Source: Pseudomonas sp. SJZ079 (GTDB taxonomy: Bacteria > Pseudomonadota > Gammaproteobacteria > Pseudomonadales > Pseudomonadaceae). Taken from it: 64,000 bases of DNA. The stretch covers positions 62,001 through 126,000 of the forward strand of contig NZ_VIUH01000002.1 of the NCBI RefSeq assembly GCF_007993865.1, read 5' to 3'. A program made the position numbers and the translations under genes. A model generated the notes under the pieces. That model made no database searches. It saw only the letters and a list, made by a program, of their open reading frames with translations, and was not told the origin of the DNA. This document shows positions 39,049 to 48,667 of this stretch, piece after piece; within the stretch, counting starts at the first letter, position 1, and each line of letters opens with the position of its first letter.

Positions 39049-40074
39049 TTACTCGCTCGGCTGATCGAACTGCAGCACGCCATCCTCGAAGATATTCAAA
39101 CGCTCACGCAGTTCATCCGGTTGCACCGGTGCGCCACTGGCTGGGTCGCTCGGCAAAGCCGACTCTGGTGCAGCGTCACTCGACGCACCGGGCGGCGCCT
39201 CAACAACACCGCCCTGCTCGCCCTCGATCGCGCGCTGGGCCTTCTTGGTCAGCACCGTGATGTCGATACGTCGATTAACCGGATTGAGCGGATTTTCACG
39301 GTCGAACAGCGCCGACGAGGCATAGCCGACGACCCGCGCCACCTGTTCCTCGTCATAGCCCCCGGCAACCAACACGCGCCGCGCGGCGTTAGCCCGATCG
39401 GCGGAGAGCTCCCAGTTCCCAAAGTCACCACGACCGGCAAAGGGCTTGGCGTCGGTATGACCGCTGATGCTGATCTTGTTCGGCACCGCCCTGATGGTGT
39501 CGCTCAAGGCCAGCAGGATGTCCTCGAAGTAAGGCTGCAAGTGCGCGCTGCCACTGTCGAACATCGGTCGATTCTCGGCATCGACGATCTGGATACGCAA
39601 ACCGTCCTGGGTGATGTCGAACAGAATCTGATCCTTGAAACGCTGCAGCTGAGGATTCTCCTCAACCTTGGTCTGCAACTCCTGAAGTAACAATTCGAGG
39701 CGCTCGCGTTCCAGCTGTTCGGCGATGCGCTCCGCCTGCTGCGGGTCGGCCTCGAGCTGATCGATGTCAGGCTGGCCGCTGTCCGGCTGCGCCTCAACGT
39801 CCGGATTGAGCGTGCGGTCTGGCGCCGGCGACGGCGAGCCGCCAAGGTCGATCACGTAGGGACTGGCACTTTCGGAGAAGCCGATCGGGTCTTTGAAGTA
39901 GCCGGAGATCAGTTTCTTCTGCTCTGGCGTGGCCGCAGACATCAGCCAGAGCACCAGAAAGAACGCCATCATCGCCGTGGCAAAGTCGGCGAAGGCAATT
40001 TTCCAGGCCCCACCGTGGTGGCCTGCGGCAACCTTCTTGACCCGCTTGACGATAATCGGCTGATTGTTCTCCAT
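39049..40074 (-). CDS. motB: Flagellar stator protein MotB
   Basis: 341 residues. One transmembrane helix (about 27-48) carries the proton-binding D30 in FADFATAMMAFFLVLW, followed by a plug/linker rich in Glu and Gln and the OmpA-type peptidoglycan-binding domain (about 165-285; ISGHTDAKPF, NWELSADRANAARR and NRRIDITV). The tail from about 290 is Pro/Ala/Ser-rich. It forms the stator with MotA. It starts five bases after motA and has a weak ribosome binding site, so expression is likely coupled. Pseudomonads usually also have a second stator, MotCD, elsewhere. Confidence 0.96.
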   Translation of the reverse strand: MENNQPIIVKRVKKVAAGHHGGAWKIAFADFATAMMAFFLVLWLMSAATPEQKKLISGYFKDPIGFSESASPYVIDLGGSPSPAPDRTLNPDVEAQPDSGQPDIDQLEADPQQAERIAEQLERERLELLLQELQTKVEENPQLQRFKDQILFDITQDGLRIQIVDAENRPMFDSGSAHLQPYFEDILLALSDTIRAVPNKISISGHTDAKPFAGRGDFGNWELSADRANAARRVLVAGGYDEEQVARVVGYASSALFDRENPLNPVNRRIDITVLTKKAQRAIEGEQGGVVEAPPGASSDAAPESALPSDPASGAPVQPDELRERLNIFEDGVLQFDQPSE

Positions 40075-40079
40075 GCTGT

Positions 40080-40931
40080 TTAGTTACCGCGCATGGCTTG
40101 CTCGAGTTCGCTAAAACTCGGTCGGTGCGCCGGGTACAAGACTTTGCGTCCGAATTCGGCGGCCAACGACGGCGGCATGCCGGACGCCGACGCGACCAGC
40201 GCCGCCTTGATCGCCTCGAAGACGTTCAACTCTTCCTTGGCGTCGTGCTCCAGACTGGTGGCCAGCGGGCCGAAGAAGCCATAGGCAGCGAGAATCCCGA
40301 GAAAGGTGCCGACCAGCGCGGCGCCGACATGCTGGCCCAGTTCAGCCTGCGCCACCTCGCCGAGCAAGGCCATGGTCACCACGATGCCCAATACCGCCGC
40401 GACGATACCAAAGCCCGGCAGGCCATCGGCGATGCGCGCCATGGCGTGGGCCGGGTGATCCAGGTCTTCCTTGATACTGGCGATTTCCATATCGAACAGG
40501 CCTTCCAGCTCGTGCGGGGCCATGTTGCCGGAGGACATGATGCGTAGGTAGTCGCAGATGAACGCCGTCATCTGGCCATCCTTGAGGATCGTCGGGTACT
40601 TGCTGAAGATCGGACTGGCGCCGGGGTCCTCGACATCGGCCTCGATGGCCATCATGCCCTCTCGGCGACTCTTATTGAGAATCTCATAGAGCAGGCGCAA
40701 CACGTCGAGGTAGAAACCGTGGGTGAAGCGCGCACCAAACATCTTCAAGGACTTCTTGAAGACGTGCATGAAAGCGCTGCCTGGATTGGCCTGGAGAAAA
40801 GCGCCCAAGGCCGCGCCGCCGATGATCAGCACCTCAAAGGGCTGAATCAGCGCAGCGATCTGGCCGTGAGACAACACATACCCGCCAAGGACGCTGGCGA
40901 ATACCACAATAATGCCGATGATTTTTGCCAT
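40080..40931 (-). CDS. motA: Flagellar stator protein MotA
   Basis: 283 residues with four membrane helices (about 5-22, 33-52, 170-190 and 203-222) and a large cytoplasmic loop between helices 2 and 3 that contacts FliG (KSRREGMMAIEADVEDPGASPIFSKYP). The PGFGIVAAVLGIVVTM helix contains the conserved proline at the channel. The start at 40931 begins MAKIIGIIVV; the frame extends upstream without conservation. It heads motAB, with a possible flagellar sigma-28 promoter 55 bases upstream. Confidence 0.97.
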   Translation of the reverse strand: MAKIIGIIVVFASVLGGYVLSHGQIAALIQPFEVLIIGGAALGAFLQANPGSAFMHVFKKSLKMFGARFTHGFYLDVLRLLYEILNKSRREGMMAIEADVEDPGASPIFSKYPTILKDGQMTAFICDYLRIMSSGNMAPHELEGLFDMEIASIKEDLDHPAHAMARIADGLPGFGIVAAVLGIVVTMALLGEVAQAELGQHVGAALVGTFLGILAAYGFFGPLATSLEHDAKEELNVFEAIKAALVASASGMPPSLAAEFGRKVLYPAHRPSFSELEQAMRGN

Positions 40932-40985
40932 AAAAGGAAACTTGCTAGAGCCAGTAGTAAGGGTTTTGTAAAACAACCCTTCTAT

Positions 40986-41012
40986 TTATCGGAAGTTATG
41001 CGCGAGACTATA
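40986..41012 (-). promoter_or_regulatory. Possible FliA (sigma-28) promoter of motAB
   Basis: On the minus strand TATA (41009-41012), a 14-base spacer and TTCCGATAA (40986-40994), close to the sigma-28 pattern TAAA-N15-GCCGATAA. Transcription would begin near 40978, about 47 bases upstream of motA. The -35 part and spacing are imperfect. Confidence 0.45.
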
Positions 41013-41049
41013 GCCAGTTAAGGTTAAAAGCTAGTTTGGCTCAACCCGC

Positions 41050-42567
41050 ATGCCTAAGCATTCCCCACTCCCGCGCAGTCTCGATGCCTGGCTCAATCAG
41101 CTGGGCAATCAGCTATTGCCGGTGCCCGCTGAGAACCTCCTGCTGGTGCGCCGCGCCGTGAGCGACAGCCGTCGTTCGTTACGCGATATTACCGAACTGA
41201 TGCAAAGCAGCCCCGCTCTGGCACTTAGTGTATTGCGCGAGGCCAATCGCAAGAGCAACGGACTCAATCAATCCTCTGTAAGTTTGGAGAGTGCGCTCGG
41301 TCGACTGGGCTTGCAGCGCATCGAAGAGTTGCTTAACCGTCAGCCCAGCATGCCGGCCAGCGAAATACCCCAGGCGCTGCGACAAATTCAGCTGATCAGC
41401 CAACATGCCGCGCAACAAGCCAACGGCCTGTTCGCCGGGCGCCTGGCCCGGCTCTGGCAGGAAATTCACTGGGGTAGCCTACTGTTTCTCGCGCCCATCT
41501 GGGCGCTGCTGACGGCCCATCCCGAGCTGTTCGAGCTGTGGGAGCAGCGCGTCCTGGTAAAGGGCGAACCGGCGACCAAGGTCGAACACGACGTACTCGG
41601 TGTGCCCCTGCTTAAACTCTGCCTGGCCCTGGCCGAACACTGGCGCCTGCCCGAGTGGATCATCCAGGGCTATCGCCTGCTGCTGAATGACCGCCACCTG
41701 CTGGCCCAGGCGTTACACATTGCCCGCCGGCATCCGCAACCGCTGCACCAGCAGCAGTTTCTCGACGCCGACAACAGCCTGCGCCGCTGGCTGACCCAGC
41801 CGGCCAACAGCATTCTGCTGGCCAACCTCCTGGCCCTGTCTGCCCACAATGTCTGGAGCACACCGCACAGCCTGCGCTGGCAACGCCTGACCGGGCTGTA
41901 CCTGCAACTGCCGCTAGACGCCCTACAGCAGCAGGTTCATCAATTCGCCGCACAAAGCGCCCGACAGCACCCTGATCGCGACCTCTGGCATCCTGCCGAG
42001 GCCCTGCTCTGGCCCTGGGATGCCCGACATCTGCAGGCCCCCTCCACGCCGCCAGCGAAAGCCCCGCAGGTCAGCGAGTGGCGCCAGCACTGCATGCAAC
42101 TGCTGGCTCAGCCGAGCGTTTTTAATAATGTCGCCGCGCTGACGGCCTGCGCCAGCCAGGCACTGCAGGCGTGCGGCATGCAGCGGGTATTGCTGCTCCT
42201 GGCCGATCGCACCCACAGTCGCCTGCTAGCCCAGCAGCAGATTGGCCTCGATCAATCGGCTGCTGGGCTGAAACTCGACCCGCAACACAGCCAGGTATTG
42301 CGGCGGTTACTCAGCGAACCCGGGCAGTTGCGCCTGACCCCAGGCAACATTGCCCAATTCTCCGCCCTGCTCCCCGGCGCGCTGAAAGCGCTGTTCCCCA
42401 GCGAGCATCTGCTGATTCGCTCACTGGCCAGCCACGGCCGAGTGATGATGATCGCGCTCGCCGACCAGACAGGCGCACCGATCAACGAAACCAGCCTGCA
42501 CGCCTTTGGCAAAACGGTGCAATGCATTGAGCGCGCCCTGAGCAGCTTTGCCAAACGCGGACATTGA
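41050..42567 (+). CDS. HDOD-domain protein
   Basis: A predicted 505-residue cytoplasmic protein. The N-terminal region (about 20-240) has the all-helical HDOD pattern: LRDITELMQSSPALALSVLREANR, SVSLESALGRLGLQRIEELL, and a degenerate metal site region around HWGSLLFLAPIWALLTA. The catalytic His-Asp pair of true HD phosphohydrolases is not evident. The C-terminal half (about 340-500) has a GAF-like pattern (VLLLLADRTHSRLLAQQQIG). HDOD proteins act as scaffolds in signalling for motility, biofilm and cell cycle. The gene is divergent from motAB (118 bases apart) and matches PA4955 in position; function unproven. Confidence 0.8.
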   Translation: MPKHSPLPRSLDAWLNQLGNQLLPVPAENLLLVRRAVSDSRRSLRDITELMQSSPALALSVLREANRKSNGLNQSSVSLESALGRLGLQRIEELLNRQPSMPASEIPQALRQIQLISQHAAQQANGLFAGRLARLWQEIHWGSLLFLAPIWALLTAHPELFELWEQRVLVKGEPATKVEHDVLGVPLLKLCLALAEHWRLPEWIIQGYRLLLNDRHLLAQALHIARRHPQPLHQQQFLDADNSLRRWLTQPANSILLANLLALSAHNVWSTPHSLRWQRLTGLYLQLPLDALQQQVHQFAAQSARQHPDRDLWHPAEALLWPWDARHLQAPSTPPAKAPQVSEWRQHCMQLLAQPSVFNNVAALTACASQALQACGMQRVLLLLADRTHSRLLAQQQIGLDQSAAGLKLDPQHSQVLRRLLSEPGQLRLTPGNIAQFSALLPGALKALFPSEHLLIRSLASHGRVMMIALADQTGAPINETSLHAFGKTVQCIERALSSFAKRGH

Positions 42568-42613
42568 GCTTTCCGCTACAATTCGTCCCTTTCCTTTAAT
42601 GAAGAGGCCCAGC

Positions 42614-43429
42614 ATGACTGCCTTCGCTGCGTTGCCATTGGTGATCGAGCCGGCCGACCTGGCCAGCCGCCTGAATGCCCCCGAACTGATCCTGATCGAC
42701 CTGACCAGCACCGCGCGCTATGCCGCAGGGCACATCCCCGGGGCACGCTTCGTCGATCCCAAGCGCACCCAACTGGGTCAGCCACCGGCCCCCGGCCTGC
42801 TGCCGCCGCCCACACAATTGGAGCAGTTATTCGCCGAACTGGGGCACAACCCGAACGCCGTCTATGTGGTCTACGACGATGAAGGTGGCGGCTGGGCCGG
42901 ACGCTTCATCTGGCTGCTGGATGTCATCGGTCATGCTGGCTATCACTACCTCAATGGCGGCCTGCACGCCTGGCTGGCTGAAGACCGTCCGCTCAGCACC
43001 GAACAACCCGCAGCGCGCAGCGGTAGCCTGAGGCTGACGCTGAGCGATGCCCCGACAGCCACTCGCGAATACCTGCAGAGTCGCCTGGGCGCGAGCGACC
43101 TGGCCATCTGGGACGCCCGCTCGCCCGCGGAATACCGGGGCGAAAAAGCCTTGGCGGCGAAAGCCGGGCATATCCCAGGCGCAGTGAACTTCGAGTGGAC
43201 CGCCGGCATGGATCAGGCCCGCGCCTTGCGCATTCGTCAGGACATGCCCACCCTGCTCGACAGCCTCGGCATCAGCCCGGACAAAGAAGTCATCACCCAC
43301 TGCCAAACCCATCACCGCTCCGGCTTCACCTACCTGGTGGCCAAAGCACTCGGCTACCCACGCGTCAAAGCCTACGCCGGCTCCTGGGGCGAGTGGGGCA
43401 ACCACCCGGACACCCCGATCGAACGCTAA
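42614..43429 (+). CDS. rhdA: Thiosulfate sulfurtransferase (rhodanese) RhdA
   Basis: 271 residues, two rhodanese modules. The N-terminal module (about 8-125) is inactive; the C-terminal one has the active-site loop C230-Q-T-H-H-R-S (230-236). The catalytic cysteine number and loop equal those of Azotobacter vinelandii RhdA, a protein linked to sulfur transfer for Fe-S cluster protection. It moves sulfane sulfur from thiosulfate to cyanide or a thiol acceptor. GAAGAGG lies six bases before the ATG at 42614; an upstream frame start at 42548 overlaps the HDOD gene. Confidence 0.95.
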   Translation: MTAFAALPLVIEPADLASRLNAPELILIDLTSTARYAAGHIPGARFVDPKRTQLGQPPAPGLLPPPTQLEQLFAELGHNPNAVYVVYDDEGGGWAGRFIWLLDVIGHAGYHYLNGGLHAWLAEDRPLSTEQPAARSGSLRLTLSDAPTATREYLQSRLGASDLAIWDARSPAEYRGEKALAAKAGHIPGAVNFEWTAGMDQARALRIRQDMPTLLDSLGISPDKEVITHCQTHHRSGFTYLVAKALGYPRVKAYAGSWGEWGNHPDTPIER

Positions 43430-43480
43430 TCCGCCACCCGTTTGCTTCTCAGCAAGTCCCCTGGCTCTTAAGGAACCACC

Positions 43481-44344
43481 ATGAAACAACGTCTATTCAT
43501 CCTCAGCCAGTACCTGCTGCCACACCACCTGCTATCGCGCCTGATCGGCTGCGCGGCCGAGTGCCGCGTCGGCTGGATCAAGAACTGCCTGATCACCTGG
43601 TTCGCCAAGCACTATCAAGTCAACATGAGCGAGGCGCAGATCGATGAGCCGACCCGTTTCGAGCACTTCAACGCCTTCTTCACCCGCGCCCTGAAAGACG
43701 GCGTACGCCCACTGGACCCCGCCCCCGACGCGATTCTCTGCCCGGCCGACGGCGCCGTCAGCCAACTGGGTCAGATCGAGCATGGCCGGGTGTTTCAGGC
43801 CAAAGGGCAAAGCTTCAGCGCGGTCGAATTGCTCGGCGGTGACAGCGAGCGCGCCAGCCCGTTCATGGGGGGCGAGTTCGCGACCATTTACCTGTCGCCG
43901 AAGGACTATCACCGCGTGCATATGCCGCTGACCGGCACACTCAAAGAGATGATTTATGTACCGGGACGACTGTTCTCGGTCAATCAGACCACCGCCGAGA
44001 ACGTGCCGGAACTATTCGCCCGTAACGAGCGCGTGGTCTGCCTGTTCGACACCGAGCGCGGCCCGATGGCTGTGGTGCTGGTTGGCGCCATGATCGTCGC
44101 CTCGATCGAAACCGTGTGGGCCGGACTGGTCACGCCGCCCAAACGAGCCCTGAAAACCTTCCGTTATGATGAAGCCGCGCGAGCACCGATCAGCCTGGAA
44201 AAAGGCGCCGAGCTCGGCCGCTTCAAGCTCGGTTCAACCGCCATCGTGCTATTCGGCCCGAACCAGGTGCGCTGGGCCGAAGAACTCGCAGCCAACAGCA
44301 GCGTACAGATGGGCCAGCGCCTCGGCAGTAGCCTGAGCCATTAA
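43481..44344 (+). CDS. psd: Phosphatidylserine decarboxylase
   Basis: A membrane-associated pyruvoyl enzyme of 287 residues that makes phosphatidylethanolamine. The autocleavage motif is LGST at 250-253, with S252 becoming the pyruvoyl group; the processing triad residues D90 (CPADGAV) and H147 (HRVHMPL) are in place. Hydrophobic helices near the N-terminus (1-42) give membrane contact. AAGGAACCACC precedes the ATG. It follows rhdA by 51 bases and is probably cotranscribed. Confidence 0.97.
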   Translation: MKQRLFILSQYLLPHHLLSRLIGCAAECRVGWIKNCLITWFAKHYQVNMSEAQIDEPTRFEHFNAFFTRALKDGVRPLDPAPDAILCPADGAVSQLGQIEHGRVFQAKGQSFSAVELLGGDSERASPFMGGEFATIYLSPKDYHRVHMPLTGTLKEMIYVPGRLFSVNQTTAENVPELFARNERVVCLFDTERGPMAVVLVGAMIVASIETVWAGLVTPPKRALKTFRYDEAARAPISLEKGAELGRFKLGSTAIVLFGPNQVRWAEELAANSSVQMGQRLGSSLSH

Positions 44345-44501
44345 CACACAGCCGTAGCGGAGTGTAGGCCCGCCCCTCGCGACCTCAGCTGCCCCCTTGC
44401 CGGCACTCGCCTCACGCCAGCCGGCGGCTGAACGTTCAAGGGGAGCCGAGGGTCCAACGCGGCAGGGTTAGCAGCTCGTCACAGTGTGTGACGGCTAGTC
44501 A

Positions 44502-44519
44502 GGCCCGCAGCTGCGGGCC
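44502..44519. other. GC palindrome in the psd/PilZ-like gene gap
   Basis: GGCCCGCAGCTGCGGGCC is a perfect 18-base palindrome in the 254-base gap after psd. It can fold into a short hairpin in RNA but has no T run. I see no gene in the rest of this gap; a direct TGTGTGACGG-like stretch near 44480 is not obviously functional. Confidence 0.35.
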
Positions 44520-44598
44520 CGTCAAGATGCTGCTAGAGTTCGCTGCATTACTATTAGAACGACTCGCCGTCCTGCTGGCGTTGGAGTATCCAAGTTAG

Positions 44599-46404
44599 AT
44601 GGATAAACAGAGTCCTCACCTGCAGCTCCGGGTGCCAACCCCCAACAAGCAGAGCCTGTCGTTCTGCGAGGCCAGCCCGCGCGACCTCAAGCGCTGGATT
44701 GCAGGGATACCAAAAGCCAATATCGGAGAATCGGCCCGCCAGCTCTACCAGGCACTGATAGAGCTGAACCAGCTGCTGACTCCGTCGGACAATCGCTTGC
44801 AGCTGCTGGAACTGCTGCGCCCCGAGGTGTATTTCGTCTGCCAGCACCTGGAACGCCATTTCCTCAACCAGGCCATCGTCCTCGACGACCGACCGCGCAA
44901 AGTCGCCAACCTGTGCCAGGCACTTCAACACCACCTGGCGGTCGGCTACAAACTGATCGTTGCCCGCGTGGTGACGCAGCCCAAACGCGAACGCAACCAG
45001 TTGCTGGCCATTGCCTTGCAACGCGCCACCCACAGCCTGGGCGGCACACTGGTGCGCGCCAGCCAGCTGTACTGCCCCGTACCGGAAGGCCTGTGGCTGG
45101 AGCTGCATCAGCTCTACCAAATCGCCCGCACGCACGAATTGCACACCCTGCTAATCCGCGACCCACTGGCCCACCACGCTCAGGGCTTGAGTGTCGAGCA
45201 AAGCTATCTGGTAGCGCTGCTACTCGGCTGTGCCCGCTGCAACCAGATGCGCCAGAATGGTATTGCCCGCCTGGCTCAGGCTCTGGAACCCTGGAGCAAA
45301 CTGGTCAAACTGCAAGCCGCCAACTTGCCCTCCAGCCTATTCGCGGTGGCCCAGCAACTGGATGCCCCGCCGCGCTATACCTCGTTGTTCGAGCCCAACG
45401 AACTGCGCAATGCCCTCGGCATTGATCCGCAACCGCTGGTTGACGCTATCAAGGAGCATTTGCTGCTGCCTGCCGAAGACGCCGCGCGCTCGCGCCTGCT
45501 GGTACCCGAAGGCTTCAGCCTGGATATGCTGCAACACCTGGGCGCCGCCTGGGGGGACATTTCCGAACGCACCTTCCAACGCACCCAAGGCCAGGGCACG
45601 CTGACGCTGTGCATCGGCATGAGTGCCCTGCATTTCTTCCTAGCCAATCGGCGCTCGTTCAACGAAGCGCTGAAACGCCCAGCGGCGACCGGTGCCGCCG
45701 TCTTCAAGCCCGACACCGGCGCTACGGATGTGTGGTCGAACGCCTTCGACGCACAGAAAACCAATGACTGGGAAAATGGCCTGCCCTTCGAAGAAATCGA
45801 GTACAGCAAGCCCACAGCCACCCAAGCCCCGGCCGACACCAGCGCTCGCGAAGACTACCCAACTTATGCACTGCCCATCGTCAACCACAGCCCTGGGGGC
45901 TACTGCCTGTCCTGGCCGAAAGAGGTGCCGAGTCAACTGCAAGCAGGCGAACTGCTGGGCATTCAGGACACCCCGGAGCAAGGCTGGAGCGTCGCAGTGG
46001 TCCGCTGGATTCGCCAGGTACGCGGCGGCGGCACGCAGATAGGCATCGAACTGATAGCCCCCCACGCACAAGCCTGCGGCTTGCAACTGGTCCGCAAAGC
46101 CGAGCACAACAGCCAATACCTGCGTGCCCTGCTGCTGCCGGAGATCAGCGCACTGTCCAGGCCGGCCAGCCTGATCACCCCACGCCTGCCCTTCCAGGAA
46201 GGCAACAAGGTGATGATCAACCTCAACGGCACCGAGCGCCGCGCGGTACTCAGTCGCCGCCAGACCAGCACGGGCAGCTTCAATCAGTTCGATTACCGCA
46301 GTTTCGAGCAGACGCCCAGCGACCACGGGAAGCCCGTCACAGCCCCGGAAAGCCACAGCCCAGCGGGGGAGGAAGACTTTGACTCACTCTGGAAGTCGCT
46401 GTAG
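44599..46404 (+). CDS. Conserved protein with C-terminal PilZ-like signature, next to fimX
   Basis: A 601-residue cytoplasmic protein without signal peptide or membrane segments. The first ~370 residues are helical and leucine-rich, with no recognised domain. The C-terminal part carries N429-H-S-P-G-G434, matching the [D/N]xSxxG half of the PilZ c-di-GMP motif, followed by VVRWIRQVRGGGTQIGIELI (about 467-486), a typical PilZ beta-barrel strand pair. The upstream RxxxR half is not visible, so c-di-GMP binding may be lost or altered. The position upstream of fimX (64 bases) matches PA4958. A link to FimX signalling is inference. Confidence 0.75.
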   Translation: MDKQSPHLQLRVPTPNKQSLSFCEASPRDLKRWIAGIPKANIGESARQLYQALIELNQLLTPSDNRLQLLELLRPEVYFVCQHLERHFLNQAIVLDDRPRKVANLCQALQHHLAVGYKLIVARVVTQPKRERNQLLAIALQRATHSLGGTLVRASQLYCPVPEGLWLELHQLYQIARTHELHTLLIRDPLAHHAQGLSVEQSYLVALLLGCARCNQMRQNGIARLAQALEPWSKLVKLQAANLPSSLFAVAQQLDAPPRYTSLFEPNELRNALGIDPQPLVDAIKEHLLLPAEDAARSRLLVPEGFSLDMLQHLGAAWGDISERTFQRTQGQGTLTLCIGMSALHFFLANRRSFNEALKRPAATGAAVFKPDTGATDVWSNAFDAQKTNDWENGLPFEEIEYSKPTATQAPADTSAREDYPTYALPIVNHSPGGYCLSWPKEVPSQLQAGELLGIQDTPEQGWSVAVVRWIRQVRGGGTQIGIELIAPHAQACGLQLVRKAEHNSQYLRALLLPEISALSRPASLITPRLPFQEGNKVMINLNGTERRAVLSRRQTSTGSFNQFDYRSFEQTPSDHGKPVTAPESHSPAGEEDFDSLWKSL

Positions 46405-46468
46405 ATTGCCGGCTCACTACCTTTTGTCGCCTTTTAACGCCCGTCTGGCGCAGATCTAACTCCCCATC

Positions 46469-48538
46469 ATGGCCATAGAAAAAAAAACCATTCGGCTACT
46501 GATCCTCGAAGACTCGCAGAACGAGGCCGAGCGCCTCGTCAGCCTGTTCCGTAATGCCGGCCAGGCGACCCGCGTACACCGTCTGACGTCCAGCGATGAC
46601 CTGGCCGAAGCGCTGCAGAAAAGCTGGGATCTGCTGATCAGCTCGCCGAGCAGCGAGCACCTCGCGCCCAGCGAAGCCATCAGCGCCATTCGTCGCCAGG
46701 CCAAAGACATCCCGGTCATCCAGCTGCTCGCCGACAACGACTCCGACAGCATCACCGAAGCCTTGGCGCTGGGTGCTCAGGACGCCCTGCCGCAAGGCGA
46801 GGATGAGCGCCTGATACTGGTCGCCAAACGCGAACTGGCTAACCTGGAAGAACGCCGCGCCCGTCGCGCCGCCGAAGTGGCACTGCGCGAAGCGGAGAAA
46901 CGCTGTCAGCTGCTGCTCGACAGCTCGGTCGATGCCATCACCTACGTGCATGACGGCATGCACATCTACGCCAACCGCGCCTACCTCGAACTGTTCGACT
47001 ACCAAGACGCCGACGAGCTCGAAGGTATGCCGATGATCGACTTGATCGCCGGCGCCGACCAAGCCAACTTCAAGAGTTTCCTGAAGAACTACCAGAGCGC
47101 CGAGGGCAATGCCGAACTGGCCTGTACCGGGGTTCAGGCCAACGGCCAGACCTTCCAGGCACGCATGAGTTTTTCGCCAGCCGCCTACGACGGCGAACCC
47201 TGCATCCAAGTGGTAATCCGCGCGGAAAGCGACAACGCCGAGCTGGAAGAGAAACTGCGCGAAATCAGCAGCCAGGACCTGGTCACCGGCCTGTACAACC
47301 GCAACTACTTCCTCGAACTGATGGATACCGCCGCAGAGCGCGCGGTTACCGCCGGGCAGCCGGCCAGCCTGGCCTATATCCGCGTCGACCACTACGCCCG
47401 CCTGCTCGCCGAGGTTGGCCTGGCCGGCATCGACCTGCTGCTGACCGACCTGGCCAACCTGCTGCGCGCGCATTTCCCCGGCGACGCGCAACTGGCCCGC
47501 TTCGGCGACGATGTCTTCAGCGTGCTGCAGCCTGGGCAAACCCCGGAGCAAGCCGAAGCGAGCCTGGCCGCCCTGCTGAAAAAAGTCGACAGCCATCTGT
47601 TCGACATCAATGGCCGCACGGCACAGACCACCTTGTCGATCGGCGTCGCCGGCCTCAACGAGAAGACCGCGAAAGCCCAGGAAGTGGTCAACCGAGCGCA
47701 GCGTAGCGCCGACGAACTCAGCGAAGGCAATGCGCTGAAACTGTTCAGCCCGGCCGAAGAACTGGCAGCCGCCGCCAATCGCGGCAACATAGTCGCCATG
47801 GTGCAACAGGCACTCGAGCACAACAGCTTCCGCCTGCTGTTCCAGCCGATCATCAGCTTGCGCGGCGACAGCTATGAACATTACGAAGTGCTGTTGCGCC
47901 TGCTCAACTCGCAAGGCCAGGAAGTGCCACCGCAGGATTTCCTCAACGCCGCCAAAGAAGCCGGACTGGGCGAGAAGATCGACCGCTGGGTGATCCTCAA
48001 CTCGATCAAGCTACTGGCCGATCATCGCAGCAAGGGTCACAACACCCGACTGTTCGTCCACCTCTCCAGCGCCAGCCTGCAAGATCAAACCCTGCTGCCT
48101 TGGCTCAGCGTGGCCTTGAAAGCCGCACGCCTACCCTCGGACTCGCTGGGCTTCCAGTTCAGCGAACAGGATGCCCTGGCCTACCTGAAGCAGGCCAAGC
48201 TGTTGACTCAGGGTTTGGATGAGCTGCACTGCAAGGTGGCACTCACCCAGTTCGGTTGCGCGCTCAACCCCTTCAACACCCTGAAGCACCTGAAGATCGA
48301 CTTCGTCAAGCTCGACCCCTCGTTCTCCCAGGACCTGTCCCAAGCGGACAATCAGGAAGCCTTGAAAACCCTGCTGTCCAGCCTGCACGCCCAGGCCAAA
48401 CTGACCATAGTGCCGTACGTCGAGAGCGCCAGCGTGCTGGCCACCCTCTGGCAAGCCGGGGTCAATTACATCCAGGGCCACTACCTGCAGGGCCCCAGTC
48501 AGACGATGGATTACGACTTCTCCACCGGAGACGAATAA
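46469..48538 (+). CDS. fimX: FimX, c-di-GMP receptor for type IV pili
   Basis: 689 residues: a REC-like domain (about 8-125), PAS (about 140-255), degenerate GGDEF (about 272-425) with GDDVF at 346-350 and degenerate EAL (about 435-685) with EVL at 473-475. These changes remove cyclase and phosphodiesterase activity; the EVL domain of P. aeruginosa FimX binds c-di-GMP tightly and controls pilus assembly and twitching through PilB/PilZ. The REC part lacks the full phospho-acceptor set (LLILEDSQNEAERL has E-D, but the later Lys context is weak). Length and order match PA4959. Confidence 0.94.
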   Translation: MAIEKKTIRLLILEDSQNEAERLVSLFRNAGQATRVHRLTSSDDLAEALQKSWDLLISSPSSEHLAPSEAISAIRRQAKDIPVIQLLADNDSDSITEALALGAQDALPQGEDERLILVAKRELANLEERRARRAAEVALREAEKRCQLLLDSSVDAITYVHDGMHIYANRAYLELFDYQDADELEGMPMIDLIAGADQANFKSFLKNYQSAEGNAELACTGVQANGQTFQARMSFSPAAYDGEPCIQVVIRAESDNAELEEKLREISSQDLVTGLYNRNYFLELMDTAAERAVTAGQPASLAYIRVDHYARLLAEVGLAGIDLLLTDLANLLRAHFPGDAQLARFGDDVFSVLQPGQTPEQAEASLAALLKKVDSHLFDINGRTAQTTLSIGVAGLNEKTAKAQEVVNRAQRSADELSEGNALKLFSPAEELAAAANRGNIVAMVQQALEHNSFRLLFQPIISLRGDSYEHYEVLLRLLNSQGQEVPPQDFLNAAKEAGLGEKIDRWVILNSIKLLADHRSKGHNTRLFVHLSSASLQDQTLLPWLSVALKAARLPSDSLGFQFSEQDALAYLKQAKLLTQGLDELHCKVALTQFGCALNPFNTLKHLKIDFVKLDPSFSQDLSQADNQEALKTLLSSLHAQAKLTIVPYVESASVLATLWQAGVNYIQGHYLQGPSQTMDYDFSTGDE

Positions 48539-48667
48539 CTGGCCGGCGCCCTCGCGCTAAACAACGGGCTGGCGCCACGCGCATGGACGCACCCGATCAA
48601 AGCCAACCCGCAGTGTAGTCGCCGAGATTAGGTAGAGATGCCTAAGCCCGGCCGATGCGATGCCGGG

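Noticed and set aside
46496..47914. A 472-codon open frame antisense to fimX
   Set aside because: Shadow of a gene with clear REC/PAS/GGDEF/EAL order.
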